Origin: Isoetes taiwanensis
Lineage: Eukaryota; Streptophyta; Lycopodiopsida; Isoetales; Isoetaceae
Length of the DNA: 64,000 nucleotides
Assembly: GCA_021234155.1 (NCBI GenBank)
Contig: JAJEKV010000033.1
Coordinates: 2,271,454-2,335,453, forward strand
Direction: 5' to 3'
Part shown: piece after piece, positions 46,720 through 58,129 of the stretch
How positions within the stretch are numbered: the first letter of the stretch is position 1
How the letters are laid out: the number at the start of each line of letters is the position of its first letter
Made by a program: the position numbers and the translations under genes
The notes under the pieces: generated by a model
Seen by the model: the letters and a program-made list of their open reading frames with translations, nothing else
Told to the model about the DNA's origin: nothing
The model's database searches: none

Positions 46720-48140
46720 GTGAGTTTATCAGCTTTGCTTGGGCATAATATACAAACTTTTACTAACGTATTTTACATGGGAAGATTGTCTTATGTTCAT
46801 ATATGATACTGACGATTTTAACCTTGTTCATGGGAACTTTTCTCCGTGAGCATCATTGGTCCTCACTTCCATTGCTCTGCATGTGTCATGCATGGTAGTT
46901 ATTTTCTTGTGTTACTTATTATCCAATGCTTCGGTTATTTGCAATGCTAATTCATTTTTCCTCATCTTATGAATGCCCTTATTGAAAGCTTTTTCATGAA
47001 AATGGAAGTGGAGGTAATTGAGTAGGGATAAAATAATGGCCAACTTATTTCTTAGGACTCCAGCCACAAGATGGACATGAGTATGTCATATTTTGCATAA
47101 GCTACCTACTTTCTATTCACACGTATTACACCTTTACTTATAGATCTAATGGCTACTTCAGTCCCATATTGCTAGACTATGAAACATACATTTGCAATGA
47201 TAATGTAGAGAGATTTTAAGCTTGCCTTTCCTCTAACAATGCATGCTTCAGAGATCATAAGCAATCTGTCTTGTGATCTCTGAAGCATGCATTGCCTCTT
47301 CCTCTAACAATGCATGCTTCAGAGATCACAAGACAGATTGCTACAGATCTTGCATTAAGAAAACGACACCCTATGTTCATTGTATTTACACGGCTTCACA
47401 CAAAACAAAAAACACCTAGCACGAATTAGCAAAACAAAAACCATGAAAATACATCGAAGGGCAACTCCTTGTGTGCAATGTCTATCATAGTTACTTTGGA
47501 TATTGATCCTCCTTTTTTTCCATCTTCGGATATATCTTTTTATATTTTGTCATGATCATTTGTTCAAATGTTTTTCGGGTCCATTATTTCACTGGTTGCT
47601 TGAGTTGGCTGTGCATTGGGATATTTGGTTCCTCATCTTGTGAACCACATATTTGTCCCTTGTATCAGCACGTTAGAAGTTGGTGGTTTCAGGGCCTTTT
47701 TGAGCTGGTTATTTTTTGGCATATTCTCATATCTATGTTTTGGAATTTGTTCTTCTCGTTATGTGGGTTGTTTCTTAGAGGGTCGGGTGAAAGCATGTTG
47801 TAGTGGAACAAAAACGTGCATTTTAGCACCACAGTTTTGGGTGCTAAGTGTGGTGGGAACTACCGAATTTGTAGTGGGAGAGGGAGTTATTTTTTCAAAA
47901 ATACACATGATTACTTATTCAAAATTTTGTCCTTTCAGTCTTATTCAGGCTTATTCAGCAACGTACACGATCATTTTCCCTCAAAAACTCTGATCACGCT
48001 CCCTTAATCCGGCAAGACCATTTCTGATTCTGAATTTTCATTTTCCCTCAAAAACTCGATCCACGCTCCCTTAATCCGCCAAGACCATTTCTGATTTACG
48101 GCAAGAAGATCGATCACGAAATGGCTCGATCATCTGGGAC
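46720..48140 (+). other. Non-coding stretch with an inverted repeat
   Basis: No gene is recognised. Near 48000-48085 a ~70-bp phrase (TTTTCCCTCAAAAACTC...CCGATTTCTGATT-like) is tandemly repeated. The hairpin at 47261-47341 is listed separately. Confidence 0.4.
47261..47341 (+). repeat. Perfect long hairpin (34-bp arms, 13-base loop)
   Basis: Bases 47261-47294 are the exact reverse complement of 47308-47341. Part of the same arm (CAATGCATGCTTCAGAGATC) also occurs just upstream at about 47238. Exact arms imply a young inverted duplication. Confidence 0.9.
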
Positions 48141-48476
48141 TTGAATGCCACGGGATACACCTACAAGGAAATGTACAGGGGCAAGAAAAGCATTACGCCA
48201 CACAAGAAGAAATCGAGTCTGTTTGGGGACCAGAAAGTATTAGGAAAATCCACTTACAGTGGGTTGCATTCTAGATTCGGGGATGCCCATGATTCTCTGT
48301 TGTTTAGAATATTGTTTTGTTTCATCATGCGGGTTGAAGAATCGAGCAAGGAGAGGTATAATGAATATATGTGCCTTTACAAAAAATCACGCAGGCGGGA
48401 AGTGTGCCCGGGGAGGCATGGCCTCACGGACTATGGTCATTGCGTATTACCTTCACACAAAAAGGAAAAGAAATAA
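48141..48476 (+). CDS. Hypothetical 111-codon ORF
   Basis: The ORF starts MNATGYTYKEMYRGKKSI and is basic (SITPHKKKSSLFGD; YKKSRRREVC). I recognise no family. It is followed at 48483-48686 by a charged Ser/Lys-rich ORF (SLKQQAREKGSEDSPSQHKR) and at 49530-49662 by an exon-like piece after CTTTCCAG (VEFNRTLGEWINSTRSEVIQ), with CACCAC/GTGGTG-rich DNA between. These could be exons of one plus-strand gene of the same transposon as the minus-strand transposase. That is a guess. Confidence 0.25.
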   Translation: MNATGYTYKEMYRGKKSITPHKKKSSLFGDQKVLGKSTYSGLHSRFGDAHDSLLFRILFCFIMRVEESSKERYNEYMCLYKKSRRREVCPGRHGLTDYGHCVLPSHKKEKK

Positions 48477-48959
48477 ACCTGGTTGAGTTTAAAGCAACAA
48501 GCAAGAGAAAAAGGGTCTGAAGACTCTCCGTCCCAACATAAGAGGAAGCATGCAAGCATTTCAAATAGTGAGGAAGCAGAGCAACCTGCCACAGATGATG
48601 CTTCCTCTCTTGAAATGACTAGGCCACAATTCAAGCCTCCTCAAGTCGTAAGAAGAATCTCGGGGAAAATCAATTTGAAAAAATAGGTACTTTTCAACCC
48701 TCTTCTTCGGAACCACCATATGATGCAATTTAATATTGAACCTGTTATTTTCCAGCAAGGTCTAGCAAGCTTGAACAATCGGTACACCACTTACTTCTTC
48801 ATTTGGGTGTGTTGTAAGTTATGTGTAGGAAATTTGTCTTTTGCTAGTTTCGAGTTGTGGTGGATAATTTCAGTTCCACGATGAGTATGTAGCTCCAAAT
48901 GTGTTCTGACGACAGTCATATGGTGCCAATTATATGTTAATAATGTAGTTTGTAGCATA

Positions 48960-49500
48960 TGTAGTGTCACATATAGTACCAAACGTGGTACCTTATCCGA
49001 ATAGTGAATTGGCTTCCATATGTTTCTATACTTAGTGTCATATGTGATGTTAGATATGGTGATACTTGTGAATGGTGGATTATGCGCCATATGTGGTGCC
49101 AATCTAGCTGCGCTAAATATCGCACCACGCTATCTCGCCACATATGGGGTGGTGGATGCTGGATGCGGGATGTGGTGCCTTCTTTGCATTGTGGTGCCAC
49201 ATGTGGTGTCTAATGTGGCACCACTATGGATCCACATTTTGCACCACATGTGGTGTCTTTGACGCGCCATTTATGGTGCGGTAATGGATTGCCATATGTG
49301 GTGCCTTGGGTGCATTGTGGTGCCATAGGTGGTGTGTCATGTGGCACCAGTTTGGTGCCACATGCCACACCACATGTGGTGAATATGGCGCCACCCTGGT
49401 GCCACATGCCACACCACATGTGGTGAATATGACGCCATTTGTGGTGCAAAGTTTGTCATGATGGAATTTGTGGTGTGTAAAGTGGTGCCTGTTGTGTCAT
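48960..49500 (+). repeat. GTGGTGCC/CACCACATGTGGTG-rich repeat block
   Basis: The block is dense in GTGGTGCCAYATGTGGTG-like units; the palindrome CACCACATGTGGTG occurs several times (49250, 49370, 49415). Spacing is irregular, so it is a complex and not a simple satellite. The same vocabulary recurs at 51350-51440 and in the transposase intron. Confidence 0.8.
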
Positions 49501-49901
49501 GTGGTACTAACCTTGGATTACTTTCCAGTTGAATTCAACAGGACACTGGGAGAATGGATCAACTCTACAAGATCAGAAGTGATTCAGTGTAAGGCAAGGT
49601 TGCAAACTTGTGATCAAAGCCTTCCTTTATTTGTCTTGGATCCACTACTTCCGCATCCTTGATAAAATTTGAAGATTATGGTAGTGGCTGTCCATTCTGT
49701 GGCAAGATCCTCCAGTGGATGGAGAAACCACTACCAACTTTGATTGCTGAATGCAGTCACCAATACCATCTTCCATGTCTGCTCAGCCTCTTGAGGTACT
49801 TCATAACAAAATTTCTGAAGTGCTGAGTATAATTGTATTCTCATTGACAAATTTGGGTTCACTTTGCAGGATTTGTAATCACTGTTGCAATCTTTCACCC
49901 T

Positions 49902-50024
49902 GGCTTAGTCTCTTTCGTTTGTCCTGTTTGATGTGTCTAATTTGCCCCCTAGGATGAGGTCGCTCACTCATTTTAGGTGGCAAATTAGATACATCAAGCA
50001 GGAAACTCGGAAAGAGAGTAAGCC
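49902..50024 (+). repeat. Long hairpin unit 1 of three (miRNA-precursor-like or MITE)
   Basis: Arms of about 45 bp (GGCTTAGTCTCTTTC...CTAATTTGCC and GGCAAATTAGATACATC...GTAAGCC) pair with few mismatches. The pairing continues toward the tip through CCTAGGATGAG/CTCATTTTAGG, leaving a short loop (GTCGCTCA). The whole 123 bp can fold as one stem. Confidence 0.85.
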
Positions 50025-50025
50025 T

Positions 50026-50136
50026 GGCTTAGTCTCCTTTGTTTTCTGTTTATTGTATCTAATTTGCCCCCTAGGATGACATCGCTCACTCAGGTGGCGA
50101 ATTAGATACATCAAGCAGGAAATTTTCGAGTAAGCC
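50026..50136 (+). repeat. Long hairpin unit 2 of three
   Basis: It starts two bases after unit 1 and has the same arms (GGCTTAGTCTCC...CTAATTTGCC; GGCGAATTAGATACATC...GTAAGCC) and tip (CCTAGGATGACATCGCTCAC) with a few changes and a shorter tip. Confidence 0.85.
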
Positions 50137-50159
50137 CGACATAAAACAAGATCCTGGTT

Positions 50160-50280
50160 GGCTTAGTCTCTTTTGCTTCTCCTGTTTTGTGTATCTAAAG
50201 TGCCTCCTGGGATGAGATCGCTCGCTCATTTTAGGGGACACTTTAGATATATAAAAACAGGAACATCGTAAAGAGAGTAA
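50160..50280 (+). repeat. Long hairpin unit 3 of three
   Basis: The most diverged unit. Its arms change together on both sides: GTATCTAAAGTGCC on the left and GGACACTTTAGATAT on the right, against CTAATTTGCC/GGCAAATTAG in unit 1. The stem is thus kept although the sequence changed. The tip GGATGAGATCGCTCGCTCATT is conserved. Confidence 0.8.
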
Positions 50281-50419
50281 AAAAGTCTGGAGCTTAGTTA
50301 AAAAAACCAAAGCATAGTTACAATCAATTGTGATTCAATTCCAGGTTTGTAGAGCATGGTGCCGTTTACTAATTCAGGTCTAACTGTTCATACTGGTGGC
50401 AATGACTATGTGAGTCCAT

Positions 50420-50812
50420 CTAGCACACCAAAAAGGGAAAGCCTATTTGCTCCCAGCCTATTTGCTCCCATTCTGGAGGGAAAGGAAAAAACCATAATGG
50501 TGGAGTGTTACCAAACAGAATAGCAGCTTCTCCATGTCCATCCTGCAAGGCCTTGTGATGATAGTACATATCCCTGAAGTGAAGGAATTGGTCCTCTGTA
50601 AACAACCTATCATAACAAAAGAGGAACCTGTCTAGCGTAAAGGCTTGGTAGCCATTTAGCAGAAAAGGTCTCAACCTTTGCAGATCCTGGTCAATAGTAT
50701 GAGGAACGGGCCAAAGATGCTGATGTGTAAAAATTTCAGTGGAGGCAGAGTAAGTTGAGAGGTCTGGGAGCTGTGGTGTACAATTCAACCTCCTGGTGAG
50801 AGTTTTCAGCAT
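50420..50812 (-). CDS. Hypothetical 130-codon ORF in the GTGGTG-rich region
   Basis: A minus-strand ORF from ATG with a protein-like texture (LPDLSTYSASTEIFTHQHLW, PFLLNGYQAFTLDRFLFCYD, FLHFRDMYYHHKAL). No family is recognised. A short tandem duplication near its end (WEQIGWEQIG) is visible. It might belong to the transposon that carries the DDE-type gene at 51.8-54.8 kb. Confidence 0.3.
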   Translation of the reverse strand: MLKTLTRRLNCTPQLPDLSTYSASTEIFTHQHLWPVPHTIDQDLQRLRPFLLNGYQAFTLDRFLFCYDRLFTEDQFLHFRDMYYHHKALQDGHGEAAILFGNTPPLWFFPFPPEWEQIGWEQIGFPFLVC

Positions 50813-51349
50813 TTACGTGGTCATATTCTCATCCCCATGAATAGAGTAATTTCATTTGCACGAGCATGTCCATCCATTCTCGCATGGTCAAAAAGCGGAC
50901 AATGCACGCCTAGGTATTATGGGCTCTTCTTCTCTCGGTCACATTGTCCCATTCCCAAGCACTCCATCGCTTTGCAAAGATCCAAGAGGTGAAGTTGGCC
51001 ATGTCTCGCCGTAGTAGCCGCCGTAAGTCAAATCAGAACCGCTTCCCACCCAACGTAAACCAGAACCAGAAACCGCTTCCCAAGGACTGCTGGCCAGAAC
51101 CGCTCGCGCTCCCGAATCTAGCCAGTAATAAACTGTAAACTTCGGTCGGGGAGCAAGAAGAATGGCATCTCGCCTTTTGGGTTGCCCGAGGTCATTAATT
51201 TTGCCATCCCATAATGATTTTTCGCACGGCCGCCGCCACCAAAGGATGATGAGAGGAATTGATGGGACCGAGAGAATTTAAGGAAAAGGAAAGCATTTCA
51301 AGAGAAAAGTCGTTCGGGATCTATCCGTGGTTTCGAGAAGAGACGTAAA

Positions 51350-51440
51350 AGTGAAACACGTGGTGAAACATGTAGTGAAACACATGTGTCACCACATGTA
51401 ACACATGTGGTGAAACATGTGGTGAAACATGTGGTGAACA
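51350..51440 (+). repeat. GTGGTGAAACAT repeat block
   Basis: GTGAAACAYGTGGTGAAACATGT-type units, with CACATGTGTCACCACATGT in the middle. It lies 330 bp beyond the 3' end of the minus-strand transposase gene, while CACCAC motifs lie beyond its 5' end near 55090-55125. These may be subterminal repeats of one DNA transposon. Confidence 0.6.
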
Positions 51441-52774
51441 CAGGGCATGTTACATCAGGGACATCAAAATACAATTACATATTACATCAGAAGCAAACAT
51501 ATTACATTGAAACAAGGGACATCAAAATACAATTGAGCATGGAATTGAGTTTCTTATATTATTCCCAAACAAGGCAAGACACAACAACATATTCAAAATT
51601 TCTGAATCATTTCCTAACCTGTAAGAATGTGTTCAGCTATTCTTCATCAGACATGCAATCTTCATCAGATAAAACCTCGGGCAAGTTTTCTAGAATCTTT
51701 TTCTCATCTGCCTTGGTCTAGCACAGAAAACAGTTCGAGCACCTTTCTTGATCTGTCAGCATGGGAACTCAAATAGCACAAATTTGAGTAGAGAATACAA
51801 GTGACTTTGGCTCGTTTGTCAACAACTCATACATCACCTTTGACCGAGGCTTCTTTCTATAGTAAATGCCCTCCACAACGGTTTCACCTCTCATAAACAA
51901 GTTTCCGTTCTGCTTGAAGTCATTTTCAACTTCAAATTTTGGCTTGGTGCATAGCAACATCCAAAATACAGAATCCTCCTCGTTCCCTTTAGGTGCAAAG
52001 AATCGCAAAGTCAGTCGCTCCTTCTGCGCAAGTACATTTGCCAAGGTTGAGTATAGTGGCCTGGTAGACTTGCGGGTCTCTTCCACATCCGCATGAACAT
52101 TGGAGGATGGTTCAACGACTACAAGGTCCCATTCATCTACATACAATTCGTTCTCACACATGTCCCATTTTCCATCCAAACAATTGCTGCAAAAACATGA
52201 TAGCTTTACGGTATGTAGTCATGTGTTGGATTTCTGTCTTGAATCCATGGACTTTGAATGAATTTGCCTGTTTTAAGAATTGTCTCGCACCCCCAAGCCT
52301 TTTTCCTGTTGATATCCTCGGGTTTTATTTCCCGTAAGTATCTCCCGAACTTTTCTTCCATTTTCACCCACTCGGATGTACCACATTGAAATTGTTTCTC
52401 TGCAATTTTCACCACATCATGGGCATTATCTAGTTTAATGTCGATGTTTAAGTCGTAGACCTCAGATCCATCTTTTCAATTCTCGCTGCCTTCCCATCAT
52501 GTTCACCTTTTCCATGGTTTGATCCAAAGAAGTTCCACATCATGTTGACCTCTCAGATCACAACCGTACCTTCCAACAAAATAAAATGATCCGTTTTGCT
52601 TTGAATTGTGATGCAAAGACCATCCGAAAATACATAGTGCCGTTTGGGGACATTGCCTTTCTCTTTAAGTACTCAAAATGTTTCATAAAACAATGTTGAA
52701 CAAAAAGTGTGTCATGTTCCTATCATCCGGCACATAGTAGTGTGTTTCCTTCTCAATGGTGTCTCGGTCGTGGA

Positions 52775-53497
52775 TCAACCTCGATAGGTTATTTGAACAA
52801 ATATAGTTATCCGGTTGTTGACCCAAATAAGCATGGACCTAACTTCATTCTGCTCCTTAAAAGTATAATTCTCTGCGAAGTCAACCACGGATAGGTAAGC
52901 ATCTCCAGGCAAGTTATCAAGGAGTTCTTTGTACTGGCCTGCCTGCCACTTATATCTGAAGTTGTGTAAAGGAAAATTTGGAAGCTTCTCCAACATTTTG
53001 TTCACCAGTGGAAGACTTGCAGTTTCATTGTGTTGGTGAACGAGCTTAGACTTCTTGCTGCCATCTCTGAATACAGTTTTTTCATAGTCTAGGTATTCCC
53101 ACTTCACCATGCCACTATCACTAGATTGTTCATGTGGGCAGATAGGGAACTTCTTAATCCCACACTCTTTACACTCATGGTAAGGTTGGAAGCTAGTTTT
53201 CTCACATAAAATTCCCTGCCACAGACTTCTTGTGCTACTTATTTTGTATTCAGACGCCCTGCATTCACCATATATGTCTGACCTGCAAAGCTGACAAGTG
53301 CAGCTGCAGCTTTTTGGGTGCTTAGTTCTCATACTATTGAAGCCATCTATTAGCATCTGCATTCTAACATGGTATATACAGCAGCAACTATTGAAGTCCT
53401 TTAATTTTACAACAAACCATGGTTTCAGCTTTTCAAACATCCTCTGTTTGATCATAACACTAGGATGTTCCGTCTTGAATTTCCTGAACAATTGCAA
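52775..53497 (-). pseudogene. Transposase exon 2: Cys-rich domain and first catalytic motif
   Basis: It begins at acceptor TTGCAG with LQLFRKFKTEHPSVMIKQRM, then CCCIYHVRMQMLIDGFNSM, SCSCTCQLC, YHECKECGIKKFPICPHEQ (several paired Cys, probably zinc-binding) and LSVVDFAENYTFKEQNEVR, where the Asp is a candidate catalytic residue. It joins exon 1 in phase 0 (EESQ|LQLF). Confidence 0.65.
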
Positions 53498-54112
53498 CTG
53501 CAAGGAAGATAACAAGGTGATCAGCATATTTATTGCACACTACATTTTCCACCACACTAGGCACCACATAGCATATATTACAGACATTCATCTTACACCT
53601 CCTTATTCACCACACTAGGCACCACAACGCATATATTACATAATTTATTGTACACCATATTTTTCACCACACTAGGCACCACATAGCATATATTACAGAC
53701 ATTCATCTTACACCTCGTTATTCACCACACTAGGCACCACATAGAATATATTACAGCATTTATTTTACACCATATTTTTCACCACACTAGGCACCACACT
53801 AGGCACCACACTAGTCACCACACTAGGCACCACACCATGTTATTCACCACACTAGGGACCACATAGCATATATTACAACATTTATTTTACACCATGTTAT
53901 TCATCACACTAGGCACCACATAGCATATATTACAGCATGTATTTTACACCATCTTATTCACCACACTAGGCACCACAAAGCATATATTGACAGCATTTAT
54001 TTCACACCACGTGCCTCACCACAGCAACCACATATCACAAGCAATCACTAACCACATACCACATACCACATTAACAATAAAAAATGTGGTGAAGATGGAG
54101 AGATGAAATAAC
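53498..54112 (-). repeat. Satellite-filled intron of the transposase gene
   Basis: The donor CACAG|GTTATT and acceptor TCCTTGCAG|TTG bound 615 bp. Most of it is about nine irregular copies of a ~60-bp unit containing CACCACACTAGGCACCACA and TAGCATATATTACA. Units differ by short insertions and by tripled CACTAGGCACCA pieces near 53790-53830. Confidence 0.8.
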
Positions 54113-54808
54113 CTGTGATTCTTCCAGATAGTGAGTGGCATGATCCTCTCTTACATTTCGTTCCAATCTTCTGAACTTAACATCCTTTGCATTTGGAGAG
54201 ACCCTACTGTTTTCGGTCCAAAATTGCTGCACAAGTTCTATGACAGAATTGGGAATTGCATCTGCTCTTCTAACTCTTTTGTACAAAACCCATTTCCCCC
54301 CTTTGTAATCTATCTCTTCCCTCTTCAATTTTGCTTTGGTAAGATTCCTAGGATGAACACCCAGCAGTTTACCAAAACCCCGAGCACTGACAGGATTAGC
54401 ACTTTCGGTATTAATGCTTCCTCTTACGGCCATAGCAAGGCAACTACTCTTGGCTGCTAAACTGTCATTGTTGTTAGACTTCTTCACAAGTTGAATGGAA
54501 GCCCTGAGGTTGCTTGACCACAATGCTCTTGGCTTGCAAATCTTTTCAGCTCTCTTAGCCAAGTACGCCCCATTGTGTCATCCCCGCAGATAATCTAGTA
54601 AAACCTCTTTCTTATCGCTGTTAGACAAGCCTTTAGTGGTGCTATGAAATGAAGATAACAATTTTAATACCATCCGACGCCTAGTAGAGGCCGTTCTGGT
54701 GGATCCTCCCTCTGCTGATGCAATTTTTGCTAATTCTTCTTTAGCTTCCCTTTGTCTTTTCCTTTGACGTCTTTTATGATCCCGTTCTTGTTCTCGGTTC
54801 TCTTTCTC
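54113..54808 (-). pseudogene. Transposase exon 1: basic N-terminal region
   Basis: The frame opens after a TAA at 54809-54811 and reads NREQERDHKRRQRKRQREA, SAEGGSTRTASTRRRMVLKL, LSNSDKKEVLLDYLRG, a TGA, then AYLAKRAEKICKPRALWSSN, ARGFGKLLGVHPRNLTKAK and VIELVQQFWTENSRVSPNAK. An ATG is present only inside (RRRM), so the true start may lie in an earlier exon. The R/K-rich start looks nuclear-localising. Confidence 0.55.
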
Positions 54809-55130
54809 TTACACGTGCTCGGTTTGAGATTTTAGGCAGATTTGCTTCCAAATTAAATGATTGAAGGTATGAACCGGATTGATCCACAACCGGATTAAGC
54901 GCCATAACCGTGTGCTTCAGGAAAGGCGCGGATGGGTCGTGGGTTTAGAAATCGGTTCGGTGGAGATTGGAATGGGACGGGTGGCGTAGGAAATTGGAAT
55001 GGGACGGGTGGCGTAAGAATTGGGTTGTTGCAGTTCAAGAAATGATTGAATCCGGGCAGTACATGCACTAGGCGCCAAACAAACATTTAAAATCGCACCA
55101 CAAATTTGATATCTCCCACCACATTTTTAG

Positions 55131-55990
55131 GGGGGACAGGGGGGACACCCAGGGTGTTCCACTACAACATGCTTTCACCCGGTCATCTCCCTTCCAAATT
55201 GTGCATCTCCATTCCTGTGGTTCTTGTTCTCATTTTCGCTCATGATCTTTATCGCATGCTCAATACATTCAACCCGACCTTCACCAGCAGCTACAGTTAT
55301 CCCGCCACCTAGGCCTGTGAGGAGAGCAAAGTTCTCTTCTTTTCGGCCAGTGTTTTGGTGTGCGTATATCGCGAGTCCTCATCACGAGAATGCCGATTGA
55401 TCTACATCGTAGGATCGACATTCTCGGGAGAGGACAAGCGATATATATTTGATCCTTTCCTATCCCTCTTTATTCGGCGTTCTTCTCACATCAGTCCGTA
55501 ATAGTAGTGAATGCAACATGTAAAAATCTTGATGGAGAGCGGATCGTGGCAAAGAAAGCAAATAGTGTGAAGTGTGCCGTAGTAGAAAAGGTTGTAGAAG
55601 AAGGTTGTATAAGGCATTTGTACCAAGATGTTTGTTCTTGTTTAGCAAAAAGTGTCACAGCAAGAAGTTACAGTTGACGATTACGTCTCAACTTAGAATT
55701 TTGAGAAAAGTCTAAAATTTTGGCGGAGATCGTATTTGGAATTTCGTGGTGGAGATAAATTAATCTTGCAGTTAATTACAAGACTTTGAAGGTCACTATT
55801 GATGAAGTAACCTTTAAAGATATTAAATCTTTCAATCCTACTATCATGATGCTGCTTTTAAAAGATGTGTGCGACATGAGCCCATAGGAGTTTATCTTAT
55901 GTATGTTTCTCCTCATTAACAAAATACTACTATTATTAATGCATTGGATCGAGTTCGTTTTCAATTTCTTAGCAAGTATGAGTCTTGTTT
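55131..55990 (+). other. Non-coding stretch leading into a Gypsy relic
   Basis: No gene is recognised. 55370-55430 has an inverted repeat (GAGAATGCCGATTGATC/GATCGACATTCTC). Confidence 0.35.
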
Positions 55991-57190
55991 TAACTGGAAA
56001 ATCATCGCATTGAGTTGGTTCTAGGAATCGAATTAAACGTCTTTACAGAATGTCACCAATTGTGTTGAATGAAGTTCAGAAGTAAGTTCAAGACTTGATA
56101 CAACATGGTTTGATCCGAGAAAGCAGCTCGTCTTGTGGGGCACCAGTTTTTGGTTAACAAAAGAATTGATTCTTTTCGTGTGTGCATTGATTACATGACC
56201 CTCAATAAGTTTACATTAAAGCATAAATATCATATTACATGAGTGGATGACTTGCTAGATCAGTTGAAGGTCACCACCATTTTGTATGGTAGATTTAAAA
56301 TACCACTACGTTCGTGTTGATGATCAACCATTCATAAAACAACTTTTCGCACACCTTATGGTCATTACGATCTTTTAGTTATGCCTTTTGGACTAACTAA
56401 TGCACCTGCAAGTTTTTGTCGCATGATGAGTAGAGTTTTGAGGGGCAAGTTTGTTGTGGTCCTTCTGGATGATATTTTAGTTCATAGCAGAAGTGAGACC
56501 GGGCATATGGACGAGCTACGCCAGCGGTTGAACAAACTGCATTTGATCAAAAGTTTTTGTTAAACTATAAGAAGAAATTTTTCTTTCAAACTCAAATTGA
56601 GTGTCTTGGATATGTAGTTTCTGGAAAAGATATTCAGGCTGATCCTGCAAAAGTGCAAGTGGTAGAAAATTGGCCAGTTCCATAAAATGTCATTGAGGCA
56701 CATTCCTTTTCAAGACTCTGTAGCTATTACAGGCAGTTTGTCCGTAATTTTGCTCAGTTGGCATTGTCATCATGACACGCCATTTAATTGGGGATTGCTG
56801 GAGGTAATAATTTTTCACAGGAATTCAATGTTTTGCATCAAGTTTTGGAGAGCATTATTTATAAATCTAGGCATGAGGATGCATTTCTTTACAGCTTTCC
56901 ATCCCCAAATTGATGGACAGACGGAGGTTACTCATAGAACTCTCTTAAGTATGTTATAGAGTTTTGTACATGAGCAGGTTTAAGATTGGGGGTGATATTT
57001 AGTTTGCTTATAACATGGCCATACAGGTTTACCACCATTTCATGTTATACAAGGAGTCTATCTTCAGATCTTGCTATTAAAGTGGCAGGAGATGTGATAG
57101 AGGCAGATCAAGTTGCTATGGATATGGACATCATTTTGGAATCAACCAGGGCAGCACTCACTATGGAACACAAAAGGTATACTGACAAGT
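55991..57190 (+). mobile_element. Decayed Ty3/Gypsy pol relic, plus strand
   Basis: Through many stops the plus strand reads RT pieces ([86 protein letters not shown]). After a large deletion of RNase H it reads an integrase core piece (LGMRMHFFTAFHPQIDGQTE). It is far more decayed than the minus-strand Gypsy and of a different lineage judging by motif wording. Confidence 0.8.
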
Positions 57191-57754
57191 AGATTTTATA
57201 TCAGGGATGACTGGGTATCAACAGAATCATCAAAGCAAGACGCGCTCCAGGGTCAAAATTAAGGACGATTAATTGCAAATGCGCTATTTTATTTGTAATT
57301 TTAGGATTAGGATTTGACAGATTAGTAGGATCAATTTTGCATTTTCCAGAGGTGCAATCGCCCATATGTAATTCTTTTTTTTATCTTGGCAGAAGATGGA
57401 ATTGCTCATGCCATGATTCTTTTATTTGCATTTTAAAAAGGGATTGGCTCATATATGATCTTTAAACATAATAATTCAAAAATGATTCCCCAAAATAACT
57501 GACTTTGATAAGCTGATAACCTCCTCTTTAAACCATCTTTCATAATCGACATAGCACAGATTTCGTAGCGGTAGCTTGCTAGTCACTCAGAGATTTGGAA
57601 GTAGGATTACATAGCATGGATCTCCCTAATCTCCCAAAGATTTGAAAGTAGAGATTTTGTAATATGATTGTTCATGCACAAGTAAAAGTATAAAAAAGTT
57701 TATCTAATAGCTACACTAGCAGCTGATACAACTTCACCATGAAAAATAGTTGGT

Positions 57755-57945
57755 GTAGAAGATAGGGGTGTTGTTCCATTGGAAATAAATTGTATTTCAT
57801 TCGCCATGTTTCATTGATAATTTTTAATATTTTATGTTTATTTGTTGATGTGGAAGATAGGGGTGTTGTTCCATTGGAAATAAATTGTATTTCATTCCCC
57901 ATGTTTCATTGATGACTTTTAATATTTTATGGTTATTAGAATAGC
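57755..57945 (+). repeat. 95-bp tandem duplication
   Basis: A unit containing GAAGATAGGGGTGTTGTTCC and GTATTTCATTC is present twice with a period of 95 bp and few differences. Confidence 0.8.
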
Positions 57946-58129
57946 TGGTGTTTTTGTATTGAAGTTGTGGAAGAAGGAGAAAGACAACTTGTGAACCAAA
58001 TTAAAATTTCCATTAATGAAGTATTTTTTTCGTTCGAGAAAAAATGCCTACATAAAAATTAATAAGACTTACATAAATTGCTCCTTTAGAATGGGTATTT
58101 TAGAATCACTGAAAAGATAAATGATAATG

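Larger units (their letters stand above)
51769..54808 (-). pseudogene. DDE-type DNA transposase gene with introns (decayed)
   Basis: The minus strand carries a multi-exon gene. Exon 1 (54113-54808) is basic and coiled-coil-like, with a TGA at 54578-54580. An intron (53498-54112) follows. Exon 2 (52775-53497) is Cys-rich and contains DFAENY. A frameshifted part (about 52440-52770) reads HYVFSDGLCI and NFFGSNHGKGEHDG. The last part is 51769-52179 (ELYVDEWDLVVVEPSS to YRKKPRSKVMYELLT). DFAENY, SDG and HGKG..DG have the spacing and order of the acidic triad regions of a eukaryotic transposase family that I know from invertebrate and seedless-plant sequences. I cannot name the superfamily with certainty. 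It is broken by one stop and at least two frameshifts. Confidence 0.6.

Noticed and set aside
53520-54100. CRISPR or simple minisatellite at the CACCACA repeats
   Set aside because: Units vary in length, and the stretch is bounded by splice sites of a readable gene; better described as an intronic satellite.
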